Shown: positions 48,146 to 60,951 of the stretch, piece by piece
Layout of the letters: each line of letters opens with the position of its first letter
Numbering within the stretch: the first letter of the stretch is position 1
DNA from: Jacaranda mimosifolia
Lineage: Eukaryota; Streptophyta; Magnoliopsida; Lamiales; Bignoniaceae
Length of the DNA: 64,000 nt
Reading direction: 5' to 3'
NCBI GenBank assembly: GCA_018894105.1
Contig: CM032123.1
Span: 5,023,001 to 5,087,000 of the forward strand
Notes under the pieces: model-generated
Told to the model about the DNA's origin: nothing
Database searches by the model: none
Seen by the model: only the letters and a program-made list of their open reading frames with translations
Translations under genes and position numbers: made by a program

Positions 48146-49296
48146 AAAATGCAAAAAAAGCTATATAGAAACCAAAAAACCAAGATATTAAAAACTAACA
48201 CAAATAAAAATGCAAAAAAAAAAAAAAAAACAAATAAATATACCTCCACTCCTTATATTTTAAGTACATATCTATACTATTATATATACCACAGTTTTGT
48301 ACTTATCTAATTGTACAATACTTTTGATTCTAATTGTGCAATTTTCTCCACATGTCAAATTCTTAGAGTTTTGAGTTTATTAATTCAATTCAAAAAATTT
48401 TATTGGTTGTTTATTTACTTTTGTATCTTATTTTAATATAATCAACTTATCTATTATAACTAAAATATCTTATTGTGTTTATCCAAAATTGTAATATAGA
48501 TTTCTTATCATAAGATAATTCAAAAAATATCTATAATCATATTTTTATCTCTCTAAATAAGTTTATAATTTTGAAAATATTTTATAAACACCATATTAAG
48601 TACTCTTCTCACAAAATTCTATCTTACAAACTTAATTTATCAAAAGATATATATATATATATATAAATATTTTATTTATTTTATATGTAAATTTTGTTAT
48701 TCTATAATTATTATTTTTACATTTTATTTTCACATTATTCGTAGTAAAATTCTATATTTTTAGTTGTAAAACCTCTCTCCCCAATTAGCATAATATAATA
48801 ATATTTTTTAATTAATTTAACGTTCATTTTGTAGAATTTTTTAAATATTTTTTGGATAATATATTTTTATATCATTTTTATTTTAAATTAATTACATACT
48901 TTTCTAATATATTTAAATATTTTATCAATGTTATTACTTTATTATTTCCTTTGTATTTATTTAAAATTAAAGTTCTTATAGCCAACTTAAGATTGTAATT
49001 TTTATATTATTTAAAACATCAACGTGCAATATTTTTTTATTTTAATTAATTATATTTTATATGTTTATTTTTAATACTATTTTTAAATATTTTTGTATGT
49101 TCTTATTATAATGTATATATATTTGATATTGAATTTTTATTTTACCCTTATTTTAGTTGTAGCTCTCTCAATTTATTTAGATAGAAAAATAATATATGAT
49201 TCATATTTGAGGAATGTACCTTGAATAATGTGATGTTATAAATATTTAAAAATATTATAAATTTATGAAGTTGTTAGAATTATTTCAATTTTCTTA
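47651..49296. other. AT-rich intergenic region
   Basis: No gene is recognised. It holds a 21-bp direct duplication of ACATTCAAACAAGTATTGATA (about 47658-47699), a small less AT-rich block at 47900-48060 with TTTGGCGCCACATGTCACC that may be a transposon edge, long poly-A runs at 48115-48141 and 48218-48230, and a (TA)n run near 48650. Confidence 0.5.
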
Positions 49297-49495
49297 TTAA
49301 GGGAATATGTTCCGTTAATATTGGGAATACCAAAGCTGCTACCCTTAACAATCTCATAAACCATGATTCTTTATAATTGCGACCCTTTGTCAAGGGTAGG
49401 ATGAAACTTCTGATCAGTTCAAAAACCGCATTTAAAAACTTGGGTACAACATAAAGTGGTGAGATGTAGTTCCTGTTTCATTCCTCCCCTAAAAC
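49297..49495 (-). pseudogene. OBL1-type lipase fragment (last exon only), third copy
   Basis: The minus-strand translation follows exon 5 of the other copies (VVPKFLNAVFELIRSFILPL, then YKESWFMRLLRVAALVFPIL). It has a TGA at 49478-49480 and the acceptor CAG changed to CAA at the exon start. Homology continues right for about 150 bp into the intron, then stops before 49756, where the remorin-tail-bearing duplication block begins. No other exon of this copy is present. It is more diverged than copies 1 and 2 are from each other. Confidence 0.85.
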
Positions 49496-50132
49496 TTGCA
49501 TTTCAATTGAAATGGAGCAATGGAGTATTTAGGAGTACATTTTTGTCACAAATTTCAATTTTGTGTGGAAATAAAGGAGCCTCTTCGGAGTTCTTCCCAA
49601 AATGTCATTTAGATTCATGCACTATCGAAAAACTAGGCATTTACTAGAAAAAGAATATTATGAAATTAATAGCAAGTATAACTTTTTTTAAATAATAAAT
49701 AATAAAAATTGTTAACATCAATTTGTAGCCTCATTCATTGGAAGCGCATGTAATAGATTATATGCTTTACCTGTCATGCTCTTCAGCCTTTCATGATGTT
49801 ATCTTGGCCTACACTGGGCTTTAAGATTCAAGTATATATTCTCATGTATAAACTGCAATCTTATTTTGAGAGTTTATAAGCTCGTTTTTAAAAGAAATTA
49901 CCAAAATTTTATATCTTATAATTAGCTCGCCCAAACATCCTCTTAATTATAGCAATCTTGTTAGGGAAGCCTTTTGCAAATCTTGTACTTAACTGTTTGT
50001 CTCCATTATTTTTGCCTAGATATAGAGGAAAGTGTGAAAAGTTGTATGCGACAACTACATACGGACACTCTAAATGGAGTGTATTACAGCACCAACAATC
50101 TTCAGAAAAATCTTTAGTGGTTTTTGGAATTC

Positions 50133-50644
50133 TGATGCGGCTCGAGTTCTGCGGTTATGACCTCGATCCAAAATATCCAATGTGTCCCTGACCGCAGCCA
50201 AGATCTCGACCTGGAACCACACAAGTAAATTTTGGGCCTCTGATCTGATCACAAGAGAACACGTTAGGCTAGCTGAGTTCGCTCTCAACTAAGGCCCTCC
50301 GATGCCTAAGTTAATGAGGTGAACAAATGGGTTCGGGATCTAGAGAATAGATGAAGTTAATGACAGTAAAATAATGATTGCTTGACCTGGAACTAGGCGT
50401 GCATTGCCTTTTATTTGGGTGTAGACGTCCTTGTCCGTACTGATCGTGCTGGCAGCTTATCGTGCGCTGGATCCTTAATCAATCAACGGCACCTAACTCG
50501 GGTCATGAGCGGATCTGGGTCGGGCTCATTCGGGTCATGACACGACCTGAATAAGGAGATGCGGATTCTGTCTTGGTTCGTCATTTTGCTAAAGTACAGG
50601 GGTAAAAAGGTCTTTTCGAGCCATCTTCAGAATAATTACAATCA
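50133..50644. mobile_element. Solo LTR of a Ty3/gypsy element (512 bp) with 5-bp target duplication
   Basis: Copy 1 of the duplication has the empty site (GGAATTCAGGCAGCG near 16162). Here a 512-bp segment starting TGATGCGGCTCG and ending ACAATCA is flanked by AATTC on both sides (50128-50132 and 50645-50649). Internal blocks CACGTTAGGCTAGC and AAGGCCCTCCGATGC resemble the T1 and T2 LTRs. A TG...CA segment with one LTR and a perfect 5-bp duplication is the product of LTR-LTR recombination. Its orientation, judged from block order, is the same as the T1/T2 LTRs. Confidence 0.93.
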
Positions 50645-51960
50645 AATTCAGGCAGCGAAAATCTTCTGATGCTTTTGAATAGTGGTCATGTTTGTATTGT
50701 ACTATTGTTGTAAGTATGTATATCATTTCGATATCTATCCATATATGAAAAAGAGATCGGTTTTATCCATATAATTTTGTGGATTAATCTATCTCCAGGC
50801 CTTTCCTTTTCAAAGCAAACTGTATTAACAGAGTTGGGCTGCTGTTGTTACCTTGTATGTAATCAATTCCACTTGCTTTCCAGCTTATGCTGAGCTCATA
50901 ATCATTCCAATTTTACTGTATATAGGCAATTTGCTAGAGACCATTTGCCCGGCTTGTGCCTTTTCGAAAGGGATAAATTTTAAAAATTGTGGGAAAAATT
51001 AGCTAGTAGTAATAGTTGCAAATCTTTGAAAATTGATTAGAAATATAGTAAAAAAGTGAAACGAGAATACTGAGTGAAAAATAATTTGTATTTAAGCTTA
51101 CCAGAAAAAGAAAACCAAATTAAAGTTTACTTTGAAAGTTTTTTAAAAAAATTAGTTAAGGGAAAAATTACTGCGTAAATTTTAAAAATGTTTACTAAGA
51201 AATTAGAAGTTTGGTAAAACACCCCGAGGCCCCAATGGTATTTCCAGCTTCTACTTTATTCTAGTATTTCTCAACCGGCTGCATTTGCAGAACTCATCAC
51301 TGTTTACTTTAAGCAAAATATCGAAAGTTGGAAGTTACGTACAACTTGATTGGGGAGGCCTAATTGGAAGGATAAGGCCCAATTCGGGAAAAGCAGGCCC
51401 AGAGTGAGCGAAACGGCCCATGGATAACAAACTCCGCATCCATCTGATTTGGGCCATGCCTGACCCAGATACATAAACCCGACCCAGATGCTCCCTGGCA
51501 TTTGGATGAACCTCCACGTGGACGACCAAGAGAGAGCCACTTCATCTAAGAGAGGCAGTCCAGATATTATTATAAATAGCATCATAGCTCATTTTAGCAT
51601 ATATTAGCTTTCCTAAAAACTCACTCTATTATTCCTAGTATTCTCATTAGCACTCTTTTTGATTTCATGATTTGACGTGAGTGTTGGAAGGCTTTTGTTG
51701 GATCCTCCCAGCGATCCTAATTGTCTTGTTGTAATTTCAGGTTATAGCGAGTTTCTTGATCTAAAAACCTAACCTGAATCAAATTAGCTTGACAGCGAAG
51801 GATTACTCCTGACTCGAATCACAACTCTTTCAAAATTCCCAAGAAATACAAATCTCGATGACTTCAAGAGCAAGAAAAATCCTCTGTCTTTAACTACAAT
51901 TATATGTTTGCTAGTGTAAATAAATTATGGAGGCCTTGGAATCAATTTGTCTATTCTTGT

Positions 51961-52075
51961 TTAAGATTTTGACTTGGCGCCTGGGTATAAATAGAAGAGG
52001 GTAATTCCCCTATTCTAGTGACATTAACATAATCTACTGGAAAATGATCGGTTAACCCCGGGATTACCAGAGCTG
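51961..52075 (-). other. Out-of-frame remainder of lipase copy 2 exon 5
   Basis: In copy 1 this part encodes the C-terminal end of the lipase. Here a one-base deletion upstream puts it out of frame behind the new stop at 52076. The ancestral stop position is at about 51951-51953. Confidence 0.8.
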
Positions 52076-55000
52076 TTACCCTAAATAATGCATAAACCAT
52101 CCTTCTTTATATTCGTGGCCCTTTGTTAAGGGTAACATGAAACTTCTTATCAGCTCATAAATCGCATTGAGAGTCTTGGGCACAACATGAAGCAGTGAGA
52201 AGTAGTTCTTGTTCGGCTCCTCCCATAGAACCTGCATTAGTTCAATTGAAATCATGTAGCATTAATGAGTTAGGATTATTTCACAAATTTTCATTTTTAT
52301 ATGGAGTAATAAGATTATTTCAAACTTGTTAAGAAAAGAATCATGTAATTAAATTACGCAATATTGAAGAGTTTGAACTGAAATTTCTATATGATCCAAT
52401 CAAGGTATTAATATATTTAATACAGAATTTTAAATATAAAAATTTATCTTCTAAAAGAGGAAGTATTAAATGAAGGATCATAGGTTCATTTCGACATTGC
52501 AAATTTTCAACCTATACTGCATGGTAGCCATTCGGGATGCGCCTGCCGAATTTTATAACATTCCAACAATACATATATATATATATATATTAATCTGACA
52601 TTAATAGTTATTTTAGACAAACCAGACAAATTTCATAGCATTTTGATACTATAAGTTTAATCATAATTCTACATCAAAAATCATTTCGAAACTATCTTTT
52701 TCCTTTTAGACAAGATATTACTCATAAAGAAATTGAAATGGAATTTCCACATTAAAATAAAAACTTCTTACTACTTTAATTAACATGATACATATAAATA
52801 TCTAAATTTGATATTTTTAAATATTTCTTCACTATTAACTACACTAATTAAGCAGCAATATTAAAAAATTTATATCACATTTCACCATACGGATAGGTCA
52901 GAATAAGAAATCTTAAAAACGGAACAAGAAAGTGCTCACCTGGCCTTTGTAGGAGCTGTTGAAATATAGACATGGCCCAAAATGCTTGAACAAGAAAGTC
53001 TTATCATCATACGGCAATCTCGGAACCATATCATTGGAATAAACATACCTAAAATACTTCACATCATAGGACATCATTTTTCCCTTCATGTACTCCCCAA
53101 ATTGCTCATTCCCTACTCTTGGCTGCCCAAAAGTGTACACTCCTTCCAGCTTTTCCAGCAGCATTTCCTCTTCATGTATAGCCAGAACGCCGGCAAACAA
53201 AATTGCTAGTGCCCCTCCCAGGCTGTGCCCTGTCAATATGAATTTGGCATCTCCATTTTCATGGATTAGGGCTTTCAGTTTGTCCCGGATTGTGTAATAG
53301 GCGGCAAAGGATTTTTGGTCGGAGGAGCCCGAAGAGATTTCTTTGGGCCAGCCTTTGGATTTCTGTAGACCTAAGGCTTTCATGAACCCGCCGTGGATTT
53401 TTCCGACCCCTTTAAACTCGTACCACGAGATGTCGATGTCCGTACGCCAGGCGTCGGCGTCGAATGGCTCTGTGCCTCTGAATGCTACGATGATTAGATT
53501 AGGGTTTGTGGTTATATCTCGAAACATAATTGCATATGTCGTGCTTAGTTCCTGATAATCTGCAAAATTATTTATTTATTTATTAGTTTTTTTTAGGAAA
53601 AAAAAAGAAATAAGATATCAAAAACTAATCAAATATAATCAATAACTTTAAAGCATAGAATCTGGGTCTAATTGATTTATTTATATCGATGTGAGAATTT
53701 AAATATTTTATGCATGTTCAGAGATGAACATTTGGAGCCAAGAACGACAAAAAATGGGTGGTCCAATAATACTGGATAAGTCAACATCACGAATGACGGG
53801 CTTTGACACTATGTTAAAGAGCGAATTTTGAGTTTAATTTACCTCAAAAATAAGGTCAAGAAGAGAGAATTATCAAAAATCATATATAAAAACCACTAAT
53901 TATTTATTTAATAGATGTGAGAATTCAACAAAATATCAATTAACTAATCAAACATAATTGATGACTTCAAATAAAAGGATAGGGCATGAAAGGACCGCTG
54001 CTATATAAGAAAACAGATTAATATTTATGGTTTTGGTTGTTGTAGAAAGCATTGTAATTATTGTCGGTACAACTTCTTTTGCGAAACGTACAAGCTACAC
54101 TTCGTCAAAATAATGCGTTGCGAAACGTACAAGCTACACTTCGTCAAAATAATGCGACGCTGGGACATATGCCTCTAGACCCACCTGATCAGGTGTGACG
54201 TCCGTTAATCTAATACCACGTTATAAGCAACAACGTAATAATTTGATCTTTTATTTTGCATCAAAAATAAATATCAACAGTATTTTAAAAGTTTTCATTT
54301 GTTATAAAAAATATATTTGATATCTATACGTATAGTAATTAAAATATATTGTGGATTATTATTTTGGAACAAATGATTAAAAATGGAGTTAGTGGGTCGA
54401 ATCGACAAAGGTAATAACATTGCTTAGCATTTGCTGAGAAATTAAACAGATTTAGAGTAGAATAATTATGGGTTAATTTGACTCTTGCATCATAAAGTTC
54501 AGTCCTTTTCTAACTAAAGTGGCTATCTGGGTACTAAACTTACCCATCTACTCATTATTAGTTGACCTTTAACCTAAGAAGTCATCATTTACATCTTAAA
54601 AAAGGAAATTTGTTATTTATTCTATTTCGAAATAAATACCGATAAGTGACTCATGAATTTCACATATAAATCTTATATAACCCCACAAAATTAATAATTA
54701 TAATTTTTTTAAGATTACTATCTTAAAAATTGTGTTTGATCTAAACACCTAATATTAATATATCAATATTAAATTAAACGAAACTATAAATAATTAATTA
54801 TGAGTTACTCTATAATAAAAAGTAATGTTAAAATATCATTTTCTCACCGTTCCAAAAGTTGTAGAACTCTAAGAACTCCATCTGTTTAAAAAAAAAAAAA
54901 GGTTTAATTAATTTAAACTAATAACACAATTAATACAGATGTGAAAATATATATGGACTCAACCAGAAAAAAAAAAAAAAACTAATTAGTTAGAGTAAAG

Positions 55001-55799
55001 TACCTGCCAGTGATTTATGACTACATTTCGGACAAAGGACTGATTCTCATAGGATAATTTGGATGCCATCATAGCCAATGATGCATTATAATTGCTGCTT
55101 TTATTTCTCATGTTTTTGTCTAAGTTCAATCTTTTGTCAAGATTTCCAACCATTGATGTGAATTTTGCTGATGATTTATCCGGCCTCACCAACCTCCCTA
55201 TATGTACATGAAATTATATTAATTAATCACATTTTGAATAAATTTTTTATTAAAACATGATGCATTACTAATATTTATATATTATTTCCTAAAAGATTAA
55301 TATTTTTTCTAACTAGCTTCAAATAGAAATTTTAATTGAAAAGTTAGTGTGTTTTTCTTAAAAAATTAGCTTACCAAAAAGAAATTACATGCATGCGTAT
55401 ACAATATATCCTAAAGTATATCAGCCAAAAGATTGTTTCAAAGGATCAAGAAAGATGGAAAAAAAGAAGAAGAGAGAAATCCAAACCTGTCAAAAGATTG
55501 AAGAACAGGCGGCGGTAGCCACCATTTACTGGCGGATAATTCAGCCACAGCTCCACCGCAGACCCCACCATCGCCGCCGGCTTCTTCATGTAAATAAAGA
55601 CTTTCTGGAAGAACACAGAGATAAAAATAACCCATCTACGGCGAAAACCAATTCCAATCACCCCGCCGGCCACCGGAGTGTTGAAAAAATCCCTTTTCTC
55701 TAAATTATTCGAGCATAAAATTCTGAACAAATCTAAGCAGCTGGCTTCTTTTGGTTTAAGCTGCAGGTAGTTTTCGCAGAATTCATCTTCACCAGCCAT
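52076..55799 (-). CDS. OBL1-type class 3 (triacylglycerol) lipase copy 2, frameshifted in its last exon
   Basis: Exons: 55487-55799, 55004-55197, 54848-54881, 52940-53559 and 52076-52231, all GT-AG with matching phases. The ATG at 55799 starts MAGEDEFCENYLQLKPKEAS. Exon 3 encodes EFLEFYNFWN; exon 4 encodes VAFRGTEPFDADAWRTDIDI, the serine elbow GHSLGGALA and [10 protein letters not shown]. The family, including OBL1, has a Ser-Asp-His triad; here Ser and Asp are clear. A one-base deletion near 52086 (ATAATGCAT against ACAGTCGCAT in copy 1) ends the frame after FMHYLG. This yields about 438 residues in place of about 480, losing the conserved NHFPINYVN segment with the likely catalytic His. 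It may be a pseudogene or a truncated product; a sequencing error is possible. The hydrophobic stretch in exon 1 may be the oil-body anchor. Confidence 0.85.
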
Positions 55800-57165
55800 G
55801 ACTGTAGCTTGAAAGCAAGCAAAAAAAGAATAATAAGTTGATGAGTTGTTACATCAGAGCTCATAAGCTAGCTAAGCTTGAAATTTTTTTATAGGATTCT
55901 TTTGTGGTAAAAGTTTGTATCTACCTGAAAATGTTGGATTAGAAAATTAAGTTAAGCCATTATCATAATAATTATGGATCAGGACCAGAATTAAGATATT
56001 AAGTTGTGGTTGTCAATTCTGTAAACTTCAGTATTAGAAAGTTAAAGTCTAAAGTGGACTGTGGTACTAAATTCTTTTTAAACAGTGTTATGTAAGTGGC
56101 ATATGGAATTAATTATAATAATAATAACAGGATTAATTGAAATATTTCTCCTCTGCTTTATGGTCGACTTTTATCATAATCATATTAGTGATTTATTTTC
56201 TATTTCATTTTAAAAATATATGTCAAGTTTATGTTATTTAATAAATCAAAATTGACATTTATTTATAATAAAATAGAAGATGAAACATTTATTGAAATAA
56301 AAGCAACTACTTTTTAGCAAACTTTGTAGACAATTAATATGAACGTTTAGTAGCTAAAATAAAGCAAATATTTGTAGGCAATATTTCATTAATAGTAAGT
56401 TCCTTTTTCTTTTTTTCTTTTTCAATTTTGGGTTTTTCTTTAGGTCTTTTCTTAAAAGGTACTGAATCCTATAGAATTTAATTTTAGGTGAACAAAAAGA
56501 AAATAATAAGAGTAAATTAAAATGCTATCATTTGTAACAAAGAAATACTTCATTCTTGATCAATAAAATCAAGGACTAAACATACCCCAATTGGGAGCCA
56601 ATATTAATAGGTAAATTAGATTTTATAATAATCATGTTTGATCAAATAGCTAGGCATTCCAAAAATTTGGTCATTTCTACAAAAGAAGAGAACATCTCAC
56701 CCTTTCAAAGTAATTAAGGATAAAACTTTATAAAAGGCCCATTAGTAAATAATTGAGCAATAATATTCCAAGAAGCCAATAAATAATTTTGTGCTAATCC
56801 AAAGAATATATGGTTTAATCACCAATTTCCACTATCACTAGCTAGGAACTACTTGGATTCAATCATATGATTAGATGTTTTACGATCTTTCTAATTACTC
56901 GGTTTCTTGCCATCTTAGCCCCCCGTTTATATTTTATATTTTATTATTATTATTATATATATATTTTTTATTTTTTAAATGTGTTTCTAACATGAAAAGG
57001 CATCTTGGATATGGTGCCCACGTGAAAATTTGTGCTATGTGGCTCCTATTTCTAATTTGCTAGCTAGGCTTAAGATTGGCCCACTTTAGCCCAGTGGACA
57101 AACTATGCATGAATCAACTATGTATCCAGTTTTAAAGCAAAAGGAATTTCATCTCCAAGAGTTAC
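55800..57165. other. Upstream region of lipase copy 2
   Basis: No coding sequence. It is conserved with 23673-25013 and should contain the lipase promoter on the minus strand. A local (TTA/TA)n tract at 56935-56960 replaces the T-rich tract of copy 1. Confidence 0.55.
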
Positions 57166-57409
57166 TTGGGGCTGCCTCTGGTTCAATCTTTTGATACCTA
57201 TTGGATAATAACTCTCAATAGAAAACTTCCACATTGCCGAGGTATGAGGGGCTATTAAAAAATTATTTTGTGCAAAGTCAAAATTAACTCTTCTTTAAAA
57301 TTGTTAAAAGAAAAAATCAAAATCAAAATCCAAATTTGTAATATCTCAACCTATATATCCCAACCCCTCTTTTGCTTTTAGAATTGAGGTGAGAAGTTGG
57401 TGCCTCTCG

Positions 57410-58075
57410 TTTCGGCATCACATGTTATCTCATCAATGAAGCACGAGCATGAGATGGTGAAGAGCCCTCGAGCAAGGAAGAATATTTTTTGGATGGGCGT
57501 CTAAATTCCTGAATTTGTTTGGTAGAAGGGATACAAACTTTCAATTTTATTATACTAAGTCTGGATAAAGATTAGAGTTTTTGTGTGATTAATGTGGTAT
57601 TCATGACCCATAAAAGGAGGCGTTTGGAATATGATGTTTTTCCTCAAGTGCATAAGGTATTTTTATTTGGGTGTTAAAATTTTTTGATTTGTTTATTATT
57701 ATTATTATTATTATTATTATTTTAAGATGTAATGTAAATTTACAATTTTATTAGATTAGGTGTGGATAAAGTTTTAGCCTCAGATGTTATCTACTCAACC
57801 AAACTCAAGCATGAGATGGAGAGGAATCATCGAGCAACAAAGATATTTTTGGGTGGGTGTTTAAATTCTTGGATTTGTTTGGTAGAACAGACAAAAACTT
57901 TCAATTTTATTATATTAAGTATGGATACAGATTAGGGTTTTGTGTGATTAAAATATGATGTTTTCCTCTAGTGCATAAGGTATTTTTATTTGGGAGTTAA
58001 ATTTTTTGATTTGTTCATTAATTTTCATTTTTTTGTAGATGTAATATAAGTTTACAATTTTATTAGATTAGTCGA
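57410..58075. repeat. Local tandem duplication of about 360 bp
   Basis: Two diverged units start at about 57415 and 57785. Each contains GAGCATGAGATGG or AAGCATGAGATGG, CGAGCAA, TTTGTTTGGTAGAA, ACTTTCAATTTTATTATA and GTGCATAAGGTATTTTTATT in the same order. A (TTA)n run lies in the first unit (57692-57722). Confidence 0.8.
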
Positions 58076-60950
58076 TTATATTGGTCAGTAGTGTCTGTTA
58101 ACCATGAGAACAATTTACCATTGATAATTTGATTTTCAGACCGTTTTCAACTATTTACTGTTAACCATGCAAATGATGTTGCTGTTTATGGCTTGTTTAA
58201 GCATCCAATTGCTTAGCTGTTGGATTGTTTGCAAATTTGCTAGTGCTCTGATTTAAACAGGTGATGTGCATGCTTTTAGTGTAGGACTGCTTGTGGTTCT
58301 CAAATTTTTGTATGAGGTTTCCTGCTTAATTGTTAGTGTCAAGTTCCTATTGCTCCAATTTGCCCAAGAAACCTACCTTTTTGCATTTGGAATAATGTAT
58401 GGAAAATGTCTATGTTTGCTTAAAGATTATGCTACTATTCAATTTTACTGTGAAGTTGCTGTGTAGCAGCTTTTGATCAGAATGTGAATTTTGAAGGGAG
58501 TTAATTTGTTGTTTGATCAAAAGGTTGAGAAGTTACTGAATAAGGATACTTTTGAAAACTGTTTTCCCTGTGCTTTTAAGTTAGCTTTGCAGAATTTATG
58601 GTCTTAATTTCAGTTGCTGCTCATTTGTTGAAATTTGATGTGTCATTTGGAACCTGCACTTGAAATCTAATGGAGTGAGAATTTTATACCTAGATTTGGA
58701 ATAGATGTAATCATCTAGTTTATGCGAAGATGCCGGTGCTTCTTAGTTAAAAATGATGCAAGCTGAAGTTGATAGTTGGCTTCGAGACTGGTTTGCAATT
58801 CTCTTGATAATTTTGTTGTTAGAAGGATTAGAGCAGTGACCATTAGGAAGGATTTTGCTTTTCATTTTATTTGTTGAAATCTATTGTTGTACCCTGGAAT
58901 TGTTTGCTGGAACATTGCAAATTAAGGGAAAAAAAGTTGCTGCAAGGAAAGGTCAACCTCTGATCGTTTTGGAGTCAATTGGTTGGTTGAATGTTTGTTT
59001 AAATGGAGATTTGAACCCTACCTCTAGGTTTCAATTACATATAGTTTTGAAATTTAATTTACCTCTCTTTAACACTTGTGATTAATTATCTGTTTGCATT
59101 TTGAAAGGTTGTAAGTAAAGTAAGTACTTCCTCATTTAATTTAGCACAATTTATGAGCTTGTAATTTTCTCTTCATATGTAATATAACTTGAACCTTTAA
59201 AAAAAAATAATTGCAGTGGTGTAGCACAAGTTTATACATTGCATTTTTGTTCAAACAGAGATTTGATTTAACAATCCTATCTATATTTGTATTGTAAGCA
59301 TATTAATAATTGATTTGGTGGGTTAACTTTCCCAACATATATAAATAATTTTATTTAGTCTTTTGTTGGTTGTGTTTGCATGACTTGATTTATGCATGTT
59401 TTGTGTCTGGCATGTATAGAAGGCAAACTAATGCACCAAGGCATAGCAAGGTTTTATCAAGCGGGTAAATAGTTGCCCTCCTCCATGAACTGGTGTAGAT
59501 GGAGTCATTTGGTAGTGTTCCATGATTCGATTTTTTATTATCTATCATATTGGCTTGTATCTTTACTAATTTTATTGTGTTATGCCTTTTGAATTTTGTA
59601 AATCCATTGTAGTTTATTTTTTGTAACATAGTCTTGCTTTTCAACAATTATGTTTTTGTTTTTTATGGTGTTTCTCATTTCTTTGATAAGTAAACGCATG
59701 TTGCATGAGTATAACATAAACAAACAAGATTTAGTCTTATGTAATAATATATAGAAAACAACAAGGATCTTGGACCAATCTTGAAATACATATCCAAATC
59801 TATCTTTCTGAGTACATCTTAAAACATGCTATATCTCTATAGCCAAAACATTACAAGAACTTGGTGCATTAAAACAAGATCATTATTCTATTTGTGGCAA
59901 AAAGTTTGTATTGAATATGCTTGATTGCATGAATCATAGGCAAAATAAGTGTCATGCAATACCAATAAGTGGACAAAATGTAGCATTGCCATACGTGGTG
60001 GCTTGTTTGGGATGAAGTGAACGTCAATTTCTATACCACAAAATTCCATTTTTCTTGCATCTATACATTCTTATAGCCAATTTCTTTCGAGTAACAGCTA
60101 ATGATTCCTACAACCTTGAGAATAATATTGACATCAGTGTTTCAATTTAAGATCTTGCCAAAAAAAATAAAAATTATTGTTTGAATACCTCTCTAAACTT
60201 CATGCTAGCAGCATGGTCATACATCATCATCATACAAACATATAAGCCACAATCCCACCTGCAAAAGTAGATGTGTTAATCTATTTTGCTATCCCCATTA
60301 GCTTTGATTATGCCAAATGCCCTAATTACATATATATATATATATATTATATTCATCCACTTACAAATTGGTTTGTTCAGGAACTCAATTAGGATAGTCA
60401 TACTTGAAGTTAGATGATATTGCATGGTTATAGTGTTCAGGTTTCCACTTTAGGATAATCGCTCCAAATGTTGAACCTACAATTTCAGAGTATCATTTCC
60501 ATTAGCCTATCTCATAGAAAAAAATAATTTAAGTTATTTAATCCAAATAGATCATTATTCATTTATTGATTCAATCGATGAATGCCTATATAATAGATAA
60601 AAAATGTATATATCAGAAAAAAATAATTCCAAATACATTAATTTAAACAAAAAAAAACACCATTTATAGGATTATAACAAACATTTTCGATTAGCCATTC
60701 ATACAAAGCCATTTGCACTGCAACAAGCTAAAATAGAACTAAATATCACATATTTTCATATTACAGTGACCCCAAAAAGCAAAAGAACAATTTCCTAAAG
60801 CAAAATATTTAACCAACTTAACATCTTCATCTTCACTTGTGGCTGACATCAGAAGCATATCCTTCAAACATTCTTCCTTGGCTTCAAGTACTTCCTAATC
60901 ATGTTATTTCGTGAAGTGGCAGTACTGATGAGCTCCTTGTAGTTCTTGAC
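58076..60950. other. Non-coding region, no gene recognised
   Basis: Moderately AT-rich, T-rich on the plus strand between 58080 and 59660, with short open frames that match nothing I know and lack consistent splice structure. It could be a degraded transposon or a non-coding transcript. A (TA)n run is at 60325-60345. Confidence 0.4.
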
Positions 60951-60951
60951 A

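Larger units (their letters stand above)
49756..57165. repeat. Segmental duplication, copy 2 (about 7.4 kb)
   Basis: Matches 15812-25013. It starts with the last codons of the remorin gene (TGCTTTACCTGTCATGCT), but the remorin stop TAG is CAG here and nothing upstream of it is present, so no remorin protein is encoded. It contains a whole lipase gene and its upstream flank, and a solo LTR that copy 1 lacks. It lacks the 2.1-kb insert and about 270 bp of intron 1. Confidence 0.92.

Noticed and set aside
48077..48310. Lys-rich open frame at the poly-A tracts
   Set aside because: It is generated by homopolymer A runs.
49756..49850. A second remorin gene at the start of duplication copy 2
   Set aside because: Only the last few codons are present, the stop codon is changed, and the sequence before them is unrelated.
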